This document shows, one piece after another, positions 16,437 through 26,229 of a DNA stretch of 27,312 bases. Numbering within the stretch: position 1 is the stretch's first letter; the number at the start of each line of letters is the position of its first letter. A program made the position numbers and the translations under genes. Below the pieces are notes generated by a model. That model made no database searches, was not told the origin of the DNA, and saw only the letters and a program-made list of their open reading frames with translations. This DNA is from an uncultured Collinsella sp. (GTDB lineage Bacteria; Actinomycetota; Coriobacteriia; Coriobacteriales; Coriobacteriaceae), in the NCBI GenBank assembly GCA_900541185.1, contig UQIQ01000027.1, forward strand, positions 1 through 27,312. The letters are read 5' to 3'.

Positions 16437-17375
16437 ATGACAGACATCGTTCACGTCGAAAACCTCGTCAAGCGCTATGACGACCTTATTGCGCTCGACC
16501 ACTTTAACCTGAGCATCGCCCCCGGCGAGATCTTTGGCCTGCTGGGCCCCAACGGCTCGGGCAAGACCACGTCCATCAACTGCATTTTGCAGCTGCTTGC
16601 CTACGACAAAGGCACCATTGAGCTGTTCGGCGAGCCCATGGCGCCCGCCCGCTACGACCTCAAGCGCCGCATCGGCGTGGTGCCGCAGCAGGTGGCGGTG
16701 TTTGACGAGCTCACGGTGCGCGAGAACATCGACTATTTCTGCAGCCTCTACGTCAACGACCGCAAGCGCCGCCGCGCGCTGGTGGACGAGGCGATCGACT
16801 TTGTCGGCTTGGGCGACTTTACCAAGTTTCGCCCCGGCAAGCTCTCGGGCGGCCTGGCGCGTCGCCTCAACATCGCCTGCGGCATCGCGCACAAGCCCGA
16901 GCTCATCTTCTTTGACGAGCCCACGGTGGCGGTCGACCCGCAGAGTCGCAACGCCATCTTGGAGGGCATCTGCCGCCTGCGCGACGAGGGCGCCACGGTG
17001 GTGTATACCAGCCATTACATGGAGGAAGTCGAGCAAATCTGCAGCCGCATCATGATCATGGACGGCGGCCGCGTGCTGGCGCAGGGCACCAACGACGAGC
17101 TCAAGCGCATGATTCAGATGGGCGAGCGCGTGACCGTCGAGGTCGGCGCCGTCGAGCCTGCCACAGTCGAGCGGTTGCGCGCCCTCGAGCATGTGCTTTC
17201 GGTTGAGCTGTCCGGCGGCGAGCTCGTCTGCACCTGCGAAGCGAGCCCGCACAATTTGGTCGACATCCTCGACACGCTGCGCGCCGCCGACGTGGCGCTC
17301 GGCCGCGTGTGGAGCGAACCGCCGACCCTCAACGACGTGTTCCTCGAGATCACCGGCCGCGAGCTGCGCGACTAG
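16437..17375 (+). CDS. ABC-2 type exporter ATP-binding protein
   Basis: A 312-residue ATPase. Walker A is GPNGSGKTT, the Q-loop follows at VVPQQ, and the signature motif is LSGGLARRL with leucine in place of the usual glutamine. Walker B is LIFFDEPTVAVDP and the switch histidine is in TSHYMEE. A C-terminal domain of about 90 residues is typical of drug and antimicrobial-peptide exporters of the CcmA/DrrA type. The ATG at 16437 is preceded by GGAAGG; the frame extends upstream to 16371 without a better start. It is divergent from the two-component system and is followed by two permease genes, forming an exporter with a heterodimeric membrane part. Confidence 0.92.
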   Translation: MTDIVHVENLVKRYDDLIALDHFNLSIAPGEIFGLLGPNGSGKTTSINCILQLLAYDKGTIELFGEPMAPARYDLKRRIGVVPQQVAVFDELTVRENIDYFCSLYVNDRKRRRALVDEAIDFVGLGDFTKFRPGKLSGGLARRLNIACGIAHKPELIFFDEPTVAVDPQSRNAILEGICRLRDEGATVVYTSHYMEEVEQICSRIMIMDGGRVLAQGTNDELKRMIQMGERVTVEVGAVEPATVERLRALEHVLSVELSGGELVCTCEASPHNLVDILDTLRAADVALGRVWSEPPTLNDVFLEITGRELRD

Positions 17376-17384
17376 GGGGCGGCC

Positions 17385-18572
17385 ATGTTCAGCACCATCA
17401 TCACCACGGTCAAAACGCTGCTGCGCCGGCCGAGCACGTGGGTCTGGGGCGCCCTCTTTCCCATCGCGCTTTCCACGATGTTCATGTTTATGTTTGCGAA
17501 CCTGAGCTCCGACGGCACGGTCGACCCGGTGCCGGTTGCCGTCGTGGCGGACAAGGTCTGGGACGCTTCGACCTTTAAGGACGTGGCGACGTCGCTTGCC
17601 AAGGAGAGCGACAATCAGCTGCTCGAGATCCACGAGTGCGACGACGCAGCCGATGCGAACCGTGCGCTTAAGGCCGGCGAGGTCGCGGGCATCTATACGG
17701 TCGACGACGCAGGCGCACCCAAGCTCACACTGCTATCGAGCTACGACAGCTCGCGCACATCATCGGTGCTCACCGATCGCAGCATCCTGGAGACGGTGGC
17801 AAGCTCGTATACACAAAATGCCGAGCTCATGTCCCAGATTGCCCAGGACAACCCGGCGGCACTCGCCGACCCCGAGGCGGTTGCGCGCGCCCTGTCGCTC
17901 GAGGGCGGCACCCGTCGCGTGAGCCTTACGCGCACCACGCCCGACGGCACGGTCATCTACTATTACGCGCTTTTTGGCCTGGTCGCGATGATGTCTGCCG
18001 AGTTTGCCGCCTTGAGCGTCGTCGATTTGCAGCCCAATCTGTCGGGCCTTGGCGCGCGTCGCTGCGTGGGCGGTCTTTCCAAGACGGCGTCGCTGGCCGG
18101 CATCTTCGTCGGCTCGTGGCTGGTTTCCTTCGCCTCGATGGCGATCGCAATCGGCTACGTGCGCCTGGTCGTGGGCGTCGACTTTGGCGGGCGCGAGGGG
18201 CTGTGCCTCGCGGGCGGTGCCGCTTCCGCGCTTGCCGCCACGGGCCTGGGACTCTTTGTGGGCACGCTTCCCGTTAAGGGCGGCAAGGCGTCCAAGTCCG
18301 GCATCCTCACGGGCTTTGCTACCACGTGCGCCCTGTTCGCTGGCCTCTACGGCGAGCCGGCGATGGCGCTTGCCGACGACGTCGCCCGCGCCTGCCCGGC
18401 CGAGTGCTGGCTCAATCCCGTCAAGCTTATCTGCGACATGTTCAACCGCCTGTATTTCTTTGAGGACCTGGGACCTTTTGCCGTTCGCGCCGGCGCACTG
18501 GTCCTTATGGCGCTGCTGTTCGTTGCCGCCGCCACGCTGATCTTTGGAAGGAGCCGCTATGAGCACCTTTAA
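17385..18572 (+). CDS. ABC-2 type exporter permease, first subunit
   Basis: A 395-residue membrane protein of the ABC2_membrane_3 type. One N-terminal helix (about 15-38) is followed by a soluble extracytoplasmic region of about 150 residues and five C-terminal helices. It begins 9 nt after the ATPase stop and overlaps the second permease. Its fold is the same as the next gene although the sequences differ greatly, so the two likely form a heterodimer. The substrate cannot be read from the sequence; antimicrobial peptides or lipids are typical for this arrangement. Confidence 0.88.
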   Translation: MFSTIITTVKTLLRRPSTWVWGALFPIALSTMFMFMFANLSSDGTVDPVPVAVVADKVWDASTFKDVATSLAKESDNQLLEIHECDDAADANRALKAGEVAGIYTVDDAGAPKLTLLSSYDSSRTSSVLTDRSILETVASSYTQNAELMSQIAQDNPAALADPEAVARALSLEGGTRRVSLTRTTPDGTVIYYYALFGLVAMMSAEFAALSVVDLQPNLSGLGARRCVGGLSKTASLAGIFVGSWLVSFASMAIAIGYVRLVVGVDFGGREGLCLAGGAASALAATGLGLFVGTLPVKGGKASKSGILTGFATTCALFAGLYGEPAMALADDVARACPAECWLNPVKLICDMFNRLYFFEDLGPFAVRAGALVLMALLFVAAATLIFGRSRYEHL

Positions 18573-19764
18573 GACCGCGCTTCGCATGGCGCTGGCACAC
18601 CCGTTCTACCTGCTCATCTACACGGTGTTCATTTCGCTGATGGGCGTATTCATCGCGGCATCGGTGAGCTGGAACTCGTCGCAGCTCACCGAGTACAAGC
18701 CCTACGACGCCAACGTGATCGTGGTCGACCGCGATGGCAGTGATCTTTCACGTGCGCTCACTAAGCACCTAGGTTCGCGGTTTGACCTGGTCACGGGCGT
18801 CGGCGATGACACGTACGACCTTGCGGACGCGCTCTCCAAGAGCAACAGCGCCAAGGGCAGCGCCGACTGCGTGTTCTTTATCCCGGAGGGGTTCGAGGAC
18901 GACCTGGTCGCGGCTGCCCGCGCGGGGGAGTCCCTGCCCAAGCTCGATGTGACCTACGGTGCCGGCACCATGGCGGCGGCGCTTTCGTCTGCCGAGGCTT
19001 CGCGCTGGATCTCGCTCGCGGGCGCTGCAGCCGCACTTGAGCCCACTGCCTCCAACGGCGACGTTGCCAAGGCCGCCGAACATGCCGCTGCAAAGCGCGC
19101 GGAGGTCCAGATCGAGCGGGTCAAGGTCGACTCGGCTGCTGCCGCCACGCTCGAGTCGTACTTCAACTTTGGCGCGTACGCGATTATCTTGTCGGTCATC
19201 GTGTCGGTGGGGTTGGTGTTCTCGGGCATGAACGAGCCCGAGCGCGTGCGCCGCATGGATGCCGGCCCAATCTCCGATCGCCAGCGTTCGCTTGCCGTGT
19301 TTGCGGCCGCCGCCGTGCTCACCGTCTGTATCTGGTTTGTGTCGAGCATGATGGGCGTCGTGGGCTTTGCCAGCGCGGTTGCCGAGGTCGGCGTGGGCCG
19401 CGTGTGCCTGGCGCTGACGGCAACGTTTGCCCTAGCGCTGACGCCACTGGCCGTTGGCTTTACGCTGTCGAGCCTGGGCGCGCGCGAGGAGCTGCTCAAC
19501 GGTGTGGGCAACCTGCTTGGCATGCTCATGACGTTTTTGGGTGGCGCCTGGATGCCGCTGTCGCTCATGGGTTCGGCCGTGCAGACCGTGGCGCACTTTG
19601 TGCCGACATATTGGGTGAACGACGCGATCGGCAAGGCGCTCGCCGCGGACCTGACGTCCACCGTGCTGGGCGACATCGCTTGCGATCTGGGCGTCACAGT
19701 GCTCTTTGCCGCGGCCATCGCCGCCGTAGGCCTAGCCCTCGCCCACAACAAATCCCACGCCTAG
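18559..19764 (+). CDS. ABC-2 type exporter permease, second subunit
   Basis: A 401-residue permease with one N-terminal helix (YLLIYTVFISLMGVFIAASV), a large Ala-rich extracytoplasmic region and five or six helices after about residue 205. The start is placed at the ATG at 18559 because GGAAGGAG sits 5 nt before it; an in-frame start at 18544 has no such site. It overlaps the preceding gene by 14 nt, which implies translational coupling. The gene ends just before a repeat cluster; no clear intrinsic terminator is visible. Confidence 0.88.
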   Translation: MSTFKTALRMALAHPFYLLIYTVFISLMGVFIAASVSWNSSQLTEYKPYDANVIVVDRDGSDLSRALTKHLGSRFDLVTGVGDDTYDLADALSKSNSAKGSADCVFFIPEGFEDDLVAAARAGESLPKLDVTYGAGTMAAALSSAEASRWISLAGAAAALEPTASNGDVAKAAEHAAAKRAEVQIERVKVDSAAAATLESYFNFGAYAIILSVIVSVGLVFSGMNEPERVRRMDAGPISDRQRSLAVFAAAAVLTVCIWFVSSMMGVVGFASAVAEVGVGRVCLALTATFALALTPLAVGFTLSSLGAREELLNGVGNLLGMLMTFLGGAWMPLSLMGSAVQTVAHFVPTYWVNDAIGKALAADLTSTVLGDIACDLGVTVLFAAAIAAVGLALAHNKSHA

Positions 19765-19770
19765 ACACCT

Positions 19771-19922
19771 ACTCATTGGGGACAGACTTAAACGACCAAA
19801 AGTATTCATTGGGGACAGACTTAAATGACTAGCCATCGGGGGCAGATAAGGAGCGTCCCCAACTGCCGGGTGGCGAAAGAGCGTCCCTTGTGACTGGTCA
19901 TTTAAGAACGTCCCCAATGACT
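19771..19922. repeat. GGGGACAG-type short repeat cluster, left side
   Basis: Two forward copies of CATTGGGGACAGACTTAAA (19774-19792 and 19807-19825) face a diverged inverted copy (19901-19919), so the cluster can fold as a long hairpin. The middle part contains GTCCCCAACTGCCGG, also present in the right cluster. The repeats resemble REP-like sequences associated with RAYT (Y1-type) transposases; no transposase gene is present. Confidence 0.75.
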
Positions 19923-20005
19923 AGTCTGAAACAAATCCCCACTCTCGCCCAAAAATAGTTCGCCAAGGTTTACTATTACCTTCATAAAGTAGTACGAGGC
20001 TAACA

Positions 20006-20731
<726 letters not shown>

Positions 20732-20739
20732 GCGGCGCC

Positions 20740-23406
20740 ATGACACCTCTCGCAAAACGTCTCCCGCGCGAGCTGCGCCGCAATATCGGCAAGTACCTAG
20801 GCATCTTTCTTCTTATGTGCGGAAGCATTGCCCTCACCTCGGGCTTTTTGCTCGCGGCACATTCCATCGGCTGCCTTATCGACGACATGCGCGATGCGTA
20901 CACGATTGAGGACGGCCGCGTGACCACCTCCTTCGAGGCTACCGACGATCAACTCAAGGCCGCCGAGGATGCGGCCGGCGACGTCGGCGGCGTCACGCTC
21001 TACAAGAATTTCTCCATCGACGCCATCATCAAAAAGACCGCCGGCGACGATGGCACCAAGCGCACGCTGCGCACCTATGCGCACCGCACTGAGGTCGATA
21101 TCGCGTCCTACTGCGAAGGCAAACAGCCCAAGGCAGACGACGAGGTGGCCATCGACCGCGTCTTTGCCGCCAACAACGACCTCGCCGTGGGCGACAAGGT
21201 CAAGCTCGAGGGCCGCGCCTACACCATTTGCGGCATCATGACCCAGCCCGATAGCCAGGCGCTGTTCCTCAACAATTCGGACTTTACGGTGAACACCATC
21301 ACGTACGGCGTGGCCGAGGTCACCGATGCCGGCTTTGCCGCGCTCGAGGATGCCGGCGGCGCGCCCGCCTACACCTACTCCTTCACCTTTGCCGATCGCG
21401 ATCTCCCCACCGCGGATCGCATCGATGCGGAGCAGGATATGGTCGAGGCGCTGACCGATGCCGATGCGCGTGTTGACGATCTGATCGATGCCGATTCCAA
21501 TCAGGGCATTGGCTATGCGCGCGACGACGTAGACGGCGACTCTATGATGTGGATGACGCTGCTCGATATCATCATCGTGATCATGGCGTTCGTCTTTGTG
21601 GTCCTTACCGACGCCACCATCGAGGAGGAGAGTGCCATCATCGGCACGCTGCTCGCCAGCGGCTATCGTCGACGCGAGATCGTGCTGCACTACCTTGCGC
21701 TTCCCGCTATCGTGGGCGTGGTCGCGGCGCTTTTGGGCACTGTGCTCGGCGTTGTGTTCTTTACCGAGCCCATGCGCAGCCTCTATTACGGTTCGTATAG
21801 CCTGCCGCCCTTCCAGGTGTACTGGAGCTGGGAGATCTTTGTGAAGTGCGCCGTGGTTCCCGCCGCCGCGCTCATCCTCATCACGCTGGTGGGCCTGCTC
21901 CGCAAAATGGGCAAGACGCCGTTGCAGTTCCTCCGTCACGAGGCGGGCGGCAAGTCGGGCACCAAGCGCGGCCTGCAGCTGCCGGAGCGCATGGGCTTTG
22001 TCTCGCGCTTCCGCCTGCGCATCTTCCTGCGTAATCTGGGCAACTTCGCCACGCTTTTCGTGGGCATTGCGTTTGCCTCGCTGCTACTGCTCTTTGGCCT
22101 GGCGATTCTGCCCACGATGACGCACTACGCGGACAACCTCGAGACAAGCCTGGTCGCCGAGCACCAGTACACGCTCAAGGCCCCGCTGGAACTCGAGGGC
22201 ACCGCCGAGGAGCGCGAGCAGTGGTCGGCACTCGAGCGTTTGCAGTCGGTTGACGGCGCACTGCTTTCTGCCGCTCAGGATGCCGATGACGAGCTTGAGG
22301 ACGCGGCCGATGCAGCGCAGGCGGCAGCCGATGCCGCGACCGCATCTCCGTCTGCCGAGAGCCTGGCCGCGGCGCAGGACGCGCTCGCCAAGGTCCAGGA
22401 CAAGAAGGATGCGCTTTATGCGCGCCTCGATGACCTTGCCGATGCCCTCGGCTGCGACCGCGACGAGGCTATCGACCTGATCGACAAGGCCTCTAAGATC
22501 GACACTGACAACGATGATATCCACCCGGTCAATACGACCGACAACGGCGCGGGCGCAATCGCGCAGGCCGAGAAATATGCCGTTTACCAGCTGCAATACA
22601 ACCGCGGCGATGGAAATGGGCAGGAGACGATTTCCGTCTACGGCATCTCGTCCGATTCGCGCTATTGGAAAGACCTCAACGTTGGCGATGGGCGCGTCGT
22701 CTTTGGCGGTGGCCTGCTCGACAAGTTTGGCTGGAGCAAGGGTCAGAAGGTTAAGCTTCGCGACAAGTACGAGGGCGAGAATTATTCCTTTGAGTACGTG
22801 GGCAAGGACTGTGCCTGGGGCTCCAAGTCGGACATGAATATCTATATGAGTATCGACGACTTTAACGAACTGTTCGGCAACGACGCCGCCTACTTTAACG
22901 GCTATGTGAGCGACGAGAAGCTCGACCTCGATGCTCGTTACTTTGCCGGCGATACCACGCCCGACGACATGCGGGCCGTGGGCGACCAGTTCATCGGCAT
23001 GATGAGCAAAATGATCGGAATGATGATCGGGCTCGCGGTGTTTATCTTCCTGCTGTTTATGTACCTGCTGACCAAGGCGGTGATCGACCACAGCGCCCGT
23101 TCGATCAGCTACATGAAAGTCTTTGGCTATCGCGATAGCGAGATCTCGCATCTGTACATCCGCTCGATCACGCTGTGCGTGGCGGCGTCGCTCGTGCTGA
23201 GCCTGCCGGTCATTATTGGCTCGCTCACGGCCATCTTCCGCTCGATGCTGCTCGCCTACAACGGCAATATCGAGATCTATGTGCCCGCTTGGTCCATGGC
23301 TGCGTGCACAGGAATCGGCTTTGTGACCTACCTGGTCGTGGCGCTGCTGCACACGCGCTCCATCAAGCGCGTGAGCCTGGCCGAGGCCCTCAAGGTGCAG
23401 GAGTAG
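20740..23406 (+). CDS. Large FtsX-type ABC transporter permease
   Basis: An 888-residue permease with two FtsX-like units. One helix near the N-terminus (YLGIFLLMCGSIALTSGFLL) is followed by an extracytoplasmic domain of about 220 residues. Three helices come next (about 268-390), then a further helix near 430, a second extracytoplasmic domain, and three C-terminal helices (about 760-880). The second soluble domain starts with an Ala/Asp-rich helical segment (about 507-571, probably coiled coil). Such exporters move lipoproteins, peptides or lipids, or drive mechanical work on envelope proteins; the substrate is unknown. The ATG at 20740 was preferred over an in-frame TTG at 20725 inside the ATPase gene. 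Confidence 0.9.
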   Translation: MTPLAKRLPRELRRNIGKYLGIFLLMCGSIALTSGFLLAAHSIGCLIDDMRDAYTIEDGRVTTSFEATDDQLKAAEDAAGDVGGVTLYKNFSIDAIIKKTAGDDGTKRTLRTYAHRTEVDIASYCEGKQPKADDEVAIDRVFAANNDLAVGDKVKLEGRAYTICGIMTQPDSQALFLNNSDFTVNTITYGVAEVTDAGFAALEDAGGAPAYTYSFTFADRDLPTADRIDAEQDMVEALTDADARVDDLIDADSNQGIGYARDDVDGDSMMWMTLLDIIIVIMAFVFVVLTDATIEEESAIIGTLLASGYRRREIVLHYLALPAIVGVVAALLGTVLGVVFFTEPMRSLYYGSYSLPPFQVYWSWEIFVKCAVVPAAALILITLVGLLRKMGKTPLQFLRHEAGGKSGTKRGLQLPERMGFVSRFRLRIFLRNLGNFATLFVGIAFASLLLLFGLAILPTMTHYADNLETSLVAEHQYTLKAPLELEGTAEEREQWSALERLQSVDGALLSAAQDADDELEDAADAAQAAADAATASPSAESLAAAQDALAKVQDKKDALYARLDDLADALGCDRDEAIDLIDKASKIDTDNDDIHPVNTTDNGAGAIAQAEKYAVYQLQYNRGDGNGQETISVYGISSDSRYWKDLNVGDGRVVFGGGLLDKFGWSKGQKVKLRDKYEGENYSFEYVGKDCAWGSKSDMNIYMSIDDFNELFGNDAAYFNGYVSDEKLDLDARYFAGDTTPDDMRAVGDQFIGMMSKMIGMMIGLAVFIFLLFMYLLTKAVIDHSARSISYMKVFGYRDSEISHLYIRSITLCVAASLVLSLPVIIGSLTAIFRSMLLAYNGNIEIYVPAWSMAACTGIGFVTYLVVALLHTRSIKRVSLAEALKVQE

Positions 23407-23413
23407 TCCCTTA

Positions 23414-23612
23414 TTGGTCATTGGGGACGCTCTTAAACGACTAGTCGTCGGGGACAGTCTTTGCTGACTTGCCGGCTCGTCGGCCGTGCTGGCAAGGACT
23501 GTCCCCAACTGCCGGCAGGAAAGGAACGTCCCTAGCTGCCAGGTGGCGAGGCACTCATTTAAGTCCGTCCCCAATGAGTGGTTTCAGCCATTTAAGTCTG
23601 TCCCCAATGAGT
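23414..23612. repeat. GGGGACAG-type short repeat cluster, right side
   Basis: One forward copy (23419-23437) and two inverted copies (23558-23576 and 23591-23609) mirror the left cluster. The last is the exact reverse complement of the two forward copies on the left. Inside, GGGGACAGTC (23450-23459) pairs with GACTGTCCCC (23497-23506), and CTTGCC with GGCAAG extends the stem past a bulge. GTCCCCAACTGCCGG (23501-23515) also occurs in the left cluster in the same orientation. Confidence 0.75.
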
Positions 23613-23634
23613 ACCCAATGACTAGGTTCCGTAC

Positions 23635-23665
23635 TTGACTTTAACTCTGCTTTAACTGGTACCAT
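23635..23665 (+). promoter_or_regulatory. Candidate promoter of the DUF362 gene
   Basis: TTGACT (23635-23640) is a good -35 box; TACCAT (23660-23665) is a weak -10 box at a long 19-nt spacing. It lies about 45 nt before the start codon. Confidence 0.35.
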
Positions 23666-23707
23666 CCTCTATGTCTGTAACGCCATATAGACCGAGGGGA
23701 TATATCT

Positions 23708-24913
23708 ATGACCGCAACTGCACCCGCAGCACCCGCTAAGGTGTACTTCACCAACCTGCGCACGCATGCTCGCGAGAGCCAGCTCGACAAACTCAAGCGC
23801 CTCATCCGTCACGCCGGAATTGGGCAGATCGACTTTGAGAACAAGTTCGTCGCCATCAAGATTCACTTTGGCGAGCTGGGCAACCTGAGCTTTTTGCGCC
23901 CCAATTACGCCCGCGCCGTTGCAGACGTCGTGAAGGAGCTGGGCGGAAAGCCCTTCCTCACCGACTGCAATACGCTCTATGTCGGTAGCCGCAAAAACGC
24001 GCTCGAGCACATCGATACCGCCTACCAGAACGGCTTTACCCCGTATGCTACGGGTTGCCAGATCATCATTGCCGACGGCCTCAAGGGCACCGACGAGGCA
24101 CTCGTCCCGGTCGAGGGCGGCGAGTACGTGCACGAGGCCAAGATCGGTCAGGCGCTCATGGATGCCGATATCGTGATCAGCCTCACCCACTTTAAGGGCC
24201 ATGAGCAGGCCGGCTTTGGCGGTGCCATGAAGAACCTGGGCATGGGCGGCGGCAGTCGCGCCGGCAAGATGGAGCAGCATGCCGCCGGCAAGCCGAACGT
24301 CGCGACCGAGCACTGCGTTGGCTGCCGTGCCTGCGAAAAGATCTGCGCGCACAACGCCATCTCGTTCGACGGCACCCGCGAGCGCGAGCTTGCCAGCGGC
24401 AACACTCGCACGGTGCACGTGGCTGCCATCGACCACGATCGCTGCGTGGGCTGCGGACGCTGCATTGCGGCATGCAACCAGGACTGCATCAAGCCCGGCT
24501 ATGAGGCCGCGGCCGACGTGCTCAACTGCAAGATCGCCGAGTACACCAAGGCCGTTGTCCAGGATCGTCCCAGCTTCCACATTTCGCTGGCTATGGATAT
24601 CAGCCCCAACTGCGATTGCCATCCCGAAAACGACACACCTATCGTCAACGATATCGGCATGTTCGCGAGCTTCGACCCGGTCGCCATCGACCAGGCCTGC
24701 GCCGATGCCGTCATGGCATCCGAGCCGCTGCCCAACACCGAGCTTACCGACAGCGCGGCCAAGATGGAGCACAATCACGAGCATCTGGAGGGCGAGCAGG
24801 CCAAGGATCCCTTCTGCATCACGCATCCCGACACCGACTGGCGTACCTGCATCGCGCACGCCGAAAAGATCGGCCTGGGCACGAGCAAGTACGAGCTCAT
24901 CGAGGTCAAGTAG
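23708..24913 (+). CDS. DUF362 domain iron-sulfur protein
   Basis: A 401-residue cytoplasmic protein; no signal peptide is seen. Residues 1 to about 195 and 290-345 belong to the DUF362 family (KIHFGELGN, SLTHFKGHEQAGFGGAMKN, FASFDPVAIDQACADA). Between them are two ferredoxin-type motifs, CVGCRACEKIC (first Cys C203) and CVGCGRCIAAC (first Cys C246), which should bind two [4Fe-4S] clusters. DUF362 iron-sulfur proteins are widespread in anaerobes, but I know of no established reaction for this form. GAGGGG upstream supports the ATG at 23708. It stands alone between the repeat cluster and a bidirectional terminator, so context gives no pathway. A redox role is an inference. Confidence 0.88.
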   Translation: MTATAPAAPAKVYFTNLRTHARESQLDKLKRLIRHAGIGQIDFENKFVAIKIHFGELGNLSFLRPNYARAVADVVKELGGKPFLTDCNTLYVGSRKNALEHIDTAYQNGFTPYATGCQIIIADGLKGTDEALVPVEGGEYVHEAKIGQALMDADIVISLTHFKGHEQAGFGGAMKNLGMGGGSRAGKMEQHAAGKPNVATEHCVGCRACEKICAHNAISFDGTRERELASGNTRTVHVAAIDHDRCVGCGRCIAACNQDCIKPGYEAAADVLNCKIAEYTKAVVQDRPSFHISLAMDISPNCDCHPENDTPIVNDIGMFASFDPVAIDQACADAVMASEPLPNTELTDSAAKMEHNHEHLEGEQAKDPFCITHPDTDWRTCIAHAEKIGLGTSKYELIEVK

Positions 24914-24960
24914 CGCCTAGCTATTGGACAAACCAAGCGCCTTTGTGGCGTTAGTTGAGT

Positions 24961-24999
24961 AAAAGCCGCCCACGAGCACAACGCTCGCGGGCGGCTTTT
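24961..24999. terminator. Bidirectional intrinsic terminator between convergent genes
   Basis: The arms at 24961-24977 and 24983-24999 pair over 17 positions with one mismatch and a 5-nt loop, beginning AAAA and ending TTTT. It can therefore stop transcription from both the DUF362 gene and the hydrolase gene. Confidence 0.9.
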
Positions 25000-25077
25000 C
25001 AGAAGTGCGGTGAAAAATCGAATACCGCCGACCACAAACCGTTTTTTGGCAACAAAACCCCAGACGTTGCTTTTTAC

Positions 25078-26043
25078 CTAAAAATTCTTGTCGAGGAAGT
25101 TGTCGACTGTGTTCCAGTAGAGTTCGGGGTCGACCTGCGCACTCTTGGCGTGGGTGGCGCCATGGATGGTGAGCTTTTGCTTGACCTTGCTGGCGCACGC
25201 GTCGTAGTTTTGGTCGAGCATATCGTACGGCACAAAAGTGTCCTGGTCGCCGTGGATAAACAGCATGGGAACCGTCGCGTGTTTGAGTTGCTCCACGCTG
25301 CTCGCCTTATGAAAGTCGTAGCCCGCGCGCACGTTGCACACCAAGTTTGCTACATCGAGCAAGGGAAAGCTGGGCAAGCCGAACACGTTCTTGAGCTGCA
25401 GAGAAAACTCGTCCCAAACACTCGTATAACCGCAGTCCTCGATAATGCATTTCACGTTTGCGGGCAGAGATTCCCCCGCGACGTTCATGGCAGTTGCCGC
25501 ACCCATCGACTCGCCAAAGACCAGGATGCGCGCCTCGGGGTCAGCCTGAACGATTTGCTCGATCCATGCGACGATGTCGAGGCGCTCGGGCCAGCCCATG
25601 CCGATATAGTCGCCGCCGGAGCGCTCGTGGGCGCGTGCGGCGGGTGCGAGTACGTTCATGCCGCGGTCGTGGAATCGCTTGACGTATCGGGCCATACCGA
25701 TGGGCTCGTTGGTATATCCATGCAGGCAGACGGCGTAGTCGTGCGTGCTCTCCGACGCAGCAAAATACCAGGCGGCAAGCTCGGTCCCGTCGTTCGCGGT
25801 GAGGCTGCTGCTCTCGCGGTTTTCCTTAAACCACGCCCGTGCCTCGCCCTCCTCGGCGTCCATCTGCTCGCCCTTTTCGGCGTCCTTGCCATCCTGCATC
25901 ATCTTCATGGTGTACGGCGCTTGGGGGTTCAGGGCAAAGTCAAACAAAGAGTTGCCGGCAAACCCCAGCAGCGCGACAACGAGCACCAGCGCAACGACGC
26001 CGGCTATCTTGAGCTTTCGATGGGAACGTGCGTTTTGAGACAT
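25078..26043 (-). CDS. Membrane-anchored alpha/beta hydrolase
   Basis: A 321-residue serine hydrolase of the BAAT/prolyl-oligopeptidase-like alpha/beta family. An N-terminal helix (IAGVVALVLVVALLGFAGNSL) is an uncleaved anchor or signal, so the catalytic part is probably outside the membrane. The nucleophile is S179 in GESMG. The likely acid is the aspartate in IHGDQDTFVP and the base is the histidine in HGATHAKS. The oxyanion-hole region is CLHGYTNEP. Substrates of such proteins (esters, acyl groups, peptides) cannot be predicted. TAGGAAAG precedes the ATG at 26043. Its promoter region is shared with a divergent gene and holds several inverted repeats. Confidence 0.9.
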   Translation of the reverse strand: MSQNARSHRKLKIAGVVALVLVVALLGFAGNSLFDFALNPQAPYTMKMMQDGKDAEKGEQMDAEEGEARAWFKENRESSSLTANDGTELAAWYFAASESTHDYAVCLHGYTNEPIGMARYVKRFHDRGMNVLAPAARAHERSGGDYIGMGWPERLDIVAWIEQIVQADPEARILVFGESMGAATAMNVAGESLPANVKCIIEDCGYTSVWDEFSLQLKNVFGLPSFPLLDVANLVCNVRAGYDFHKASSVEQLKHATVPMLFIHGDQDTFVPYDMLDQNYDACASKVKQKLTIHGATHAKSAQVDPELYWNTVDNFLDKNF

Positions 26044-26060
26044 AAGAAGCTTTCCTATAA

Positions 26061-26122
26061 GATGTTAATACATCAACATTTAATGCAAGCGCATTATGGA
26101 CGTTCGCCGTTGATGCGTCAAC
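26061..26122. promoter_or_regulatory. Three small inverted repeats between divergent genes
   Basis: Palindromic sites are GATGT-TAAT-ACATC (26061-26074), TAATGC-AAGC-GCATTA (26081-26096) and GTTGA-TGCG-TCAAC (26109-26122). They lie between the hydrolase start and the start of the hemolysin III gene. They are suitable for binding dimeric regulators; which regulator is unknown. Confidence 0.4.
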
Positions 26123-26187
26123 AGGCAAAGAATGGGTAAACAAAGGGTCACGTATGGTGCAAATTTCGCACGTACCCAGACGCTTTG

Positions 26188-26194
26188 ATATAGT
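26188..26194 (+). promoter_or_regulatory. Candidate -10 box of the hemolysin III gene
   Basis: TATAGT (26189-26194) preceded by TTTGA lies about 36 nt before the ATG at 26230. A weak TTTCGC at 26164-26169 could be the -35 element at a 19-nt spacing. Confidence 0.35.
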
Positions 26195-26229
26195 GTTGAG
26201 AACTCTTTACGTTGGAGGATGTAACCGGC

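Noticed and set aside
16365..17633. A 422-codon minus-strand frame opposite the ABC ATPase gene
   Set aside because: It is antisense to all conserved ATPase motifs and its His/Ala/Asp-rich composition is typical of a shadow frame.
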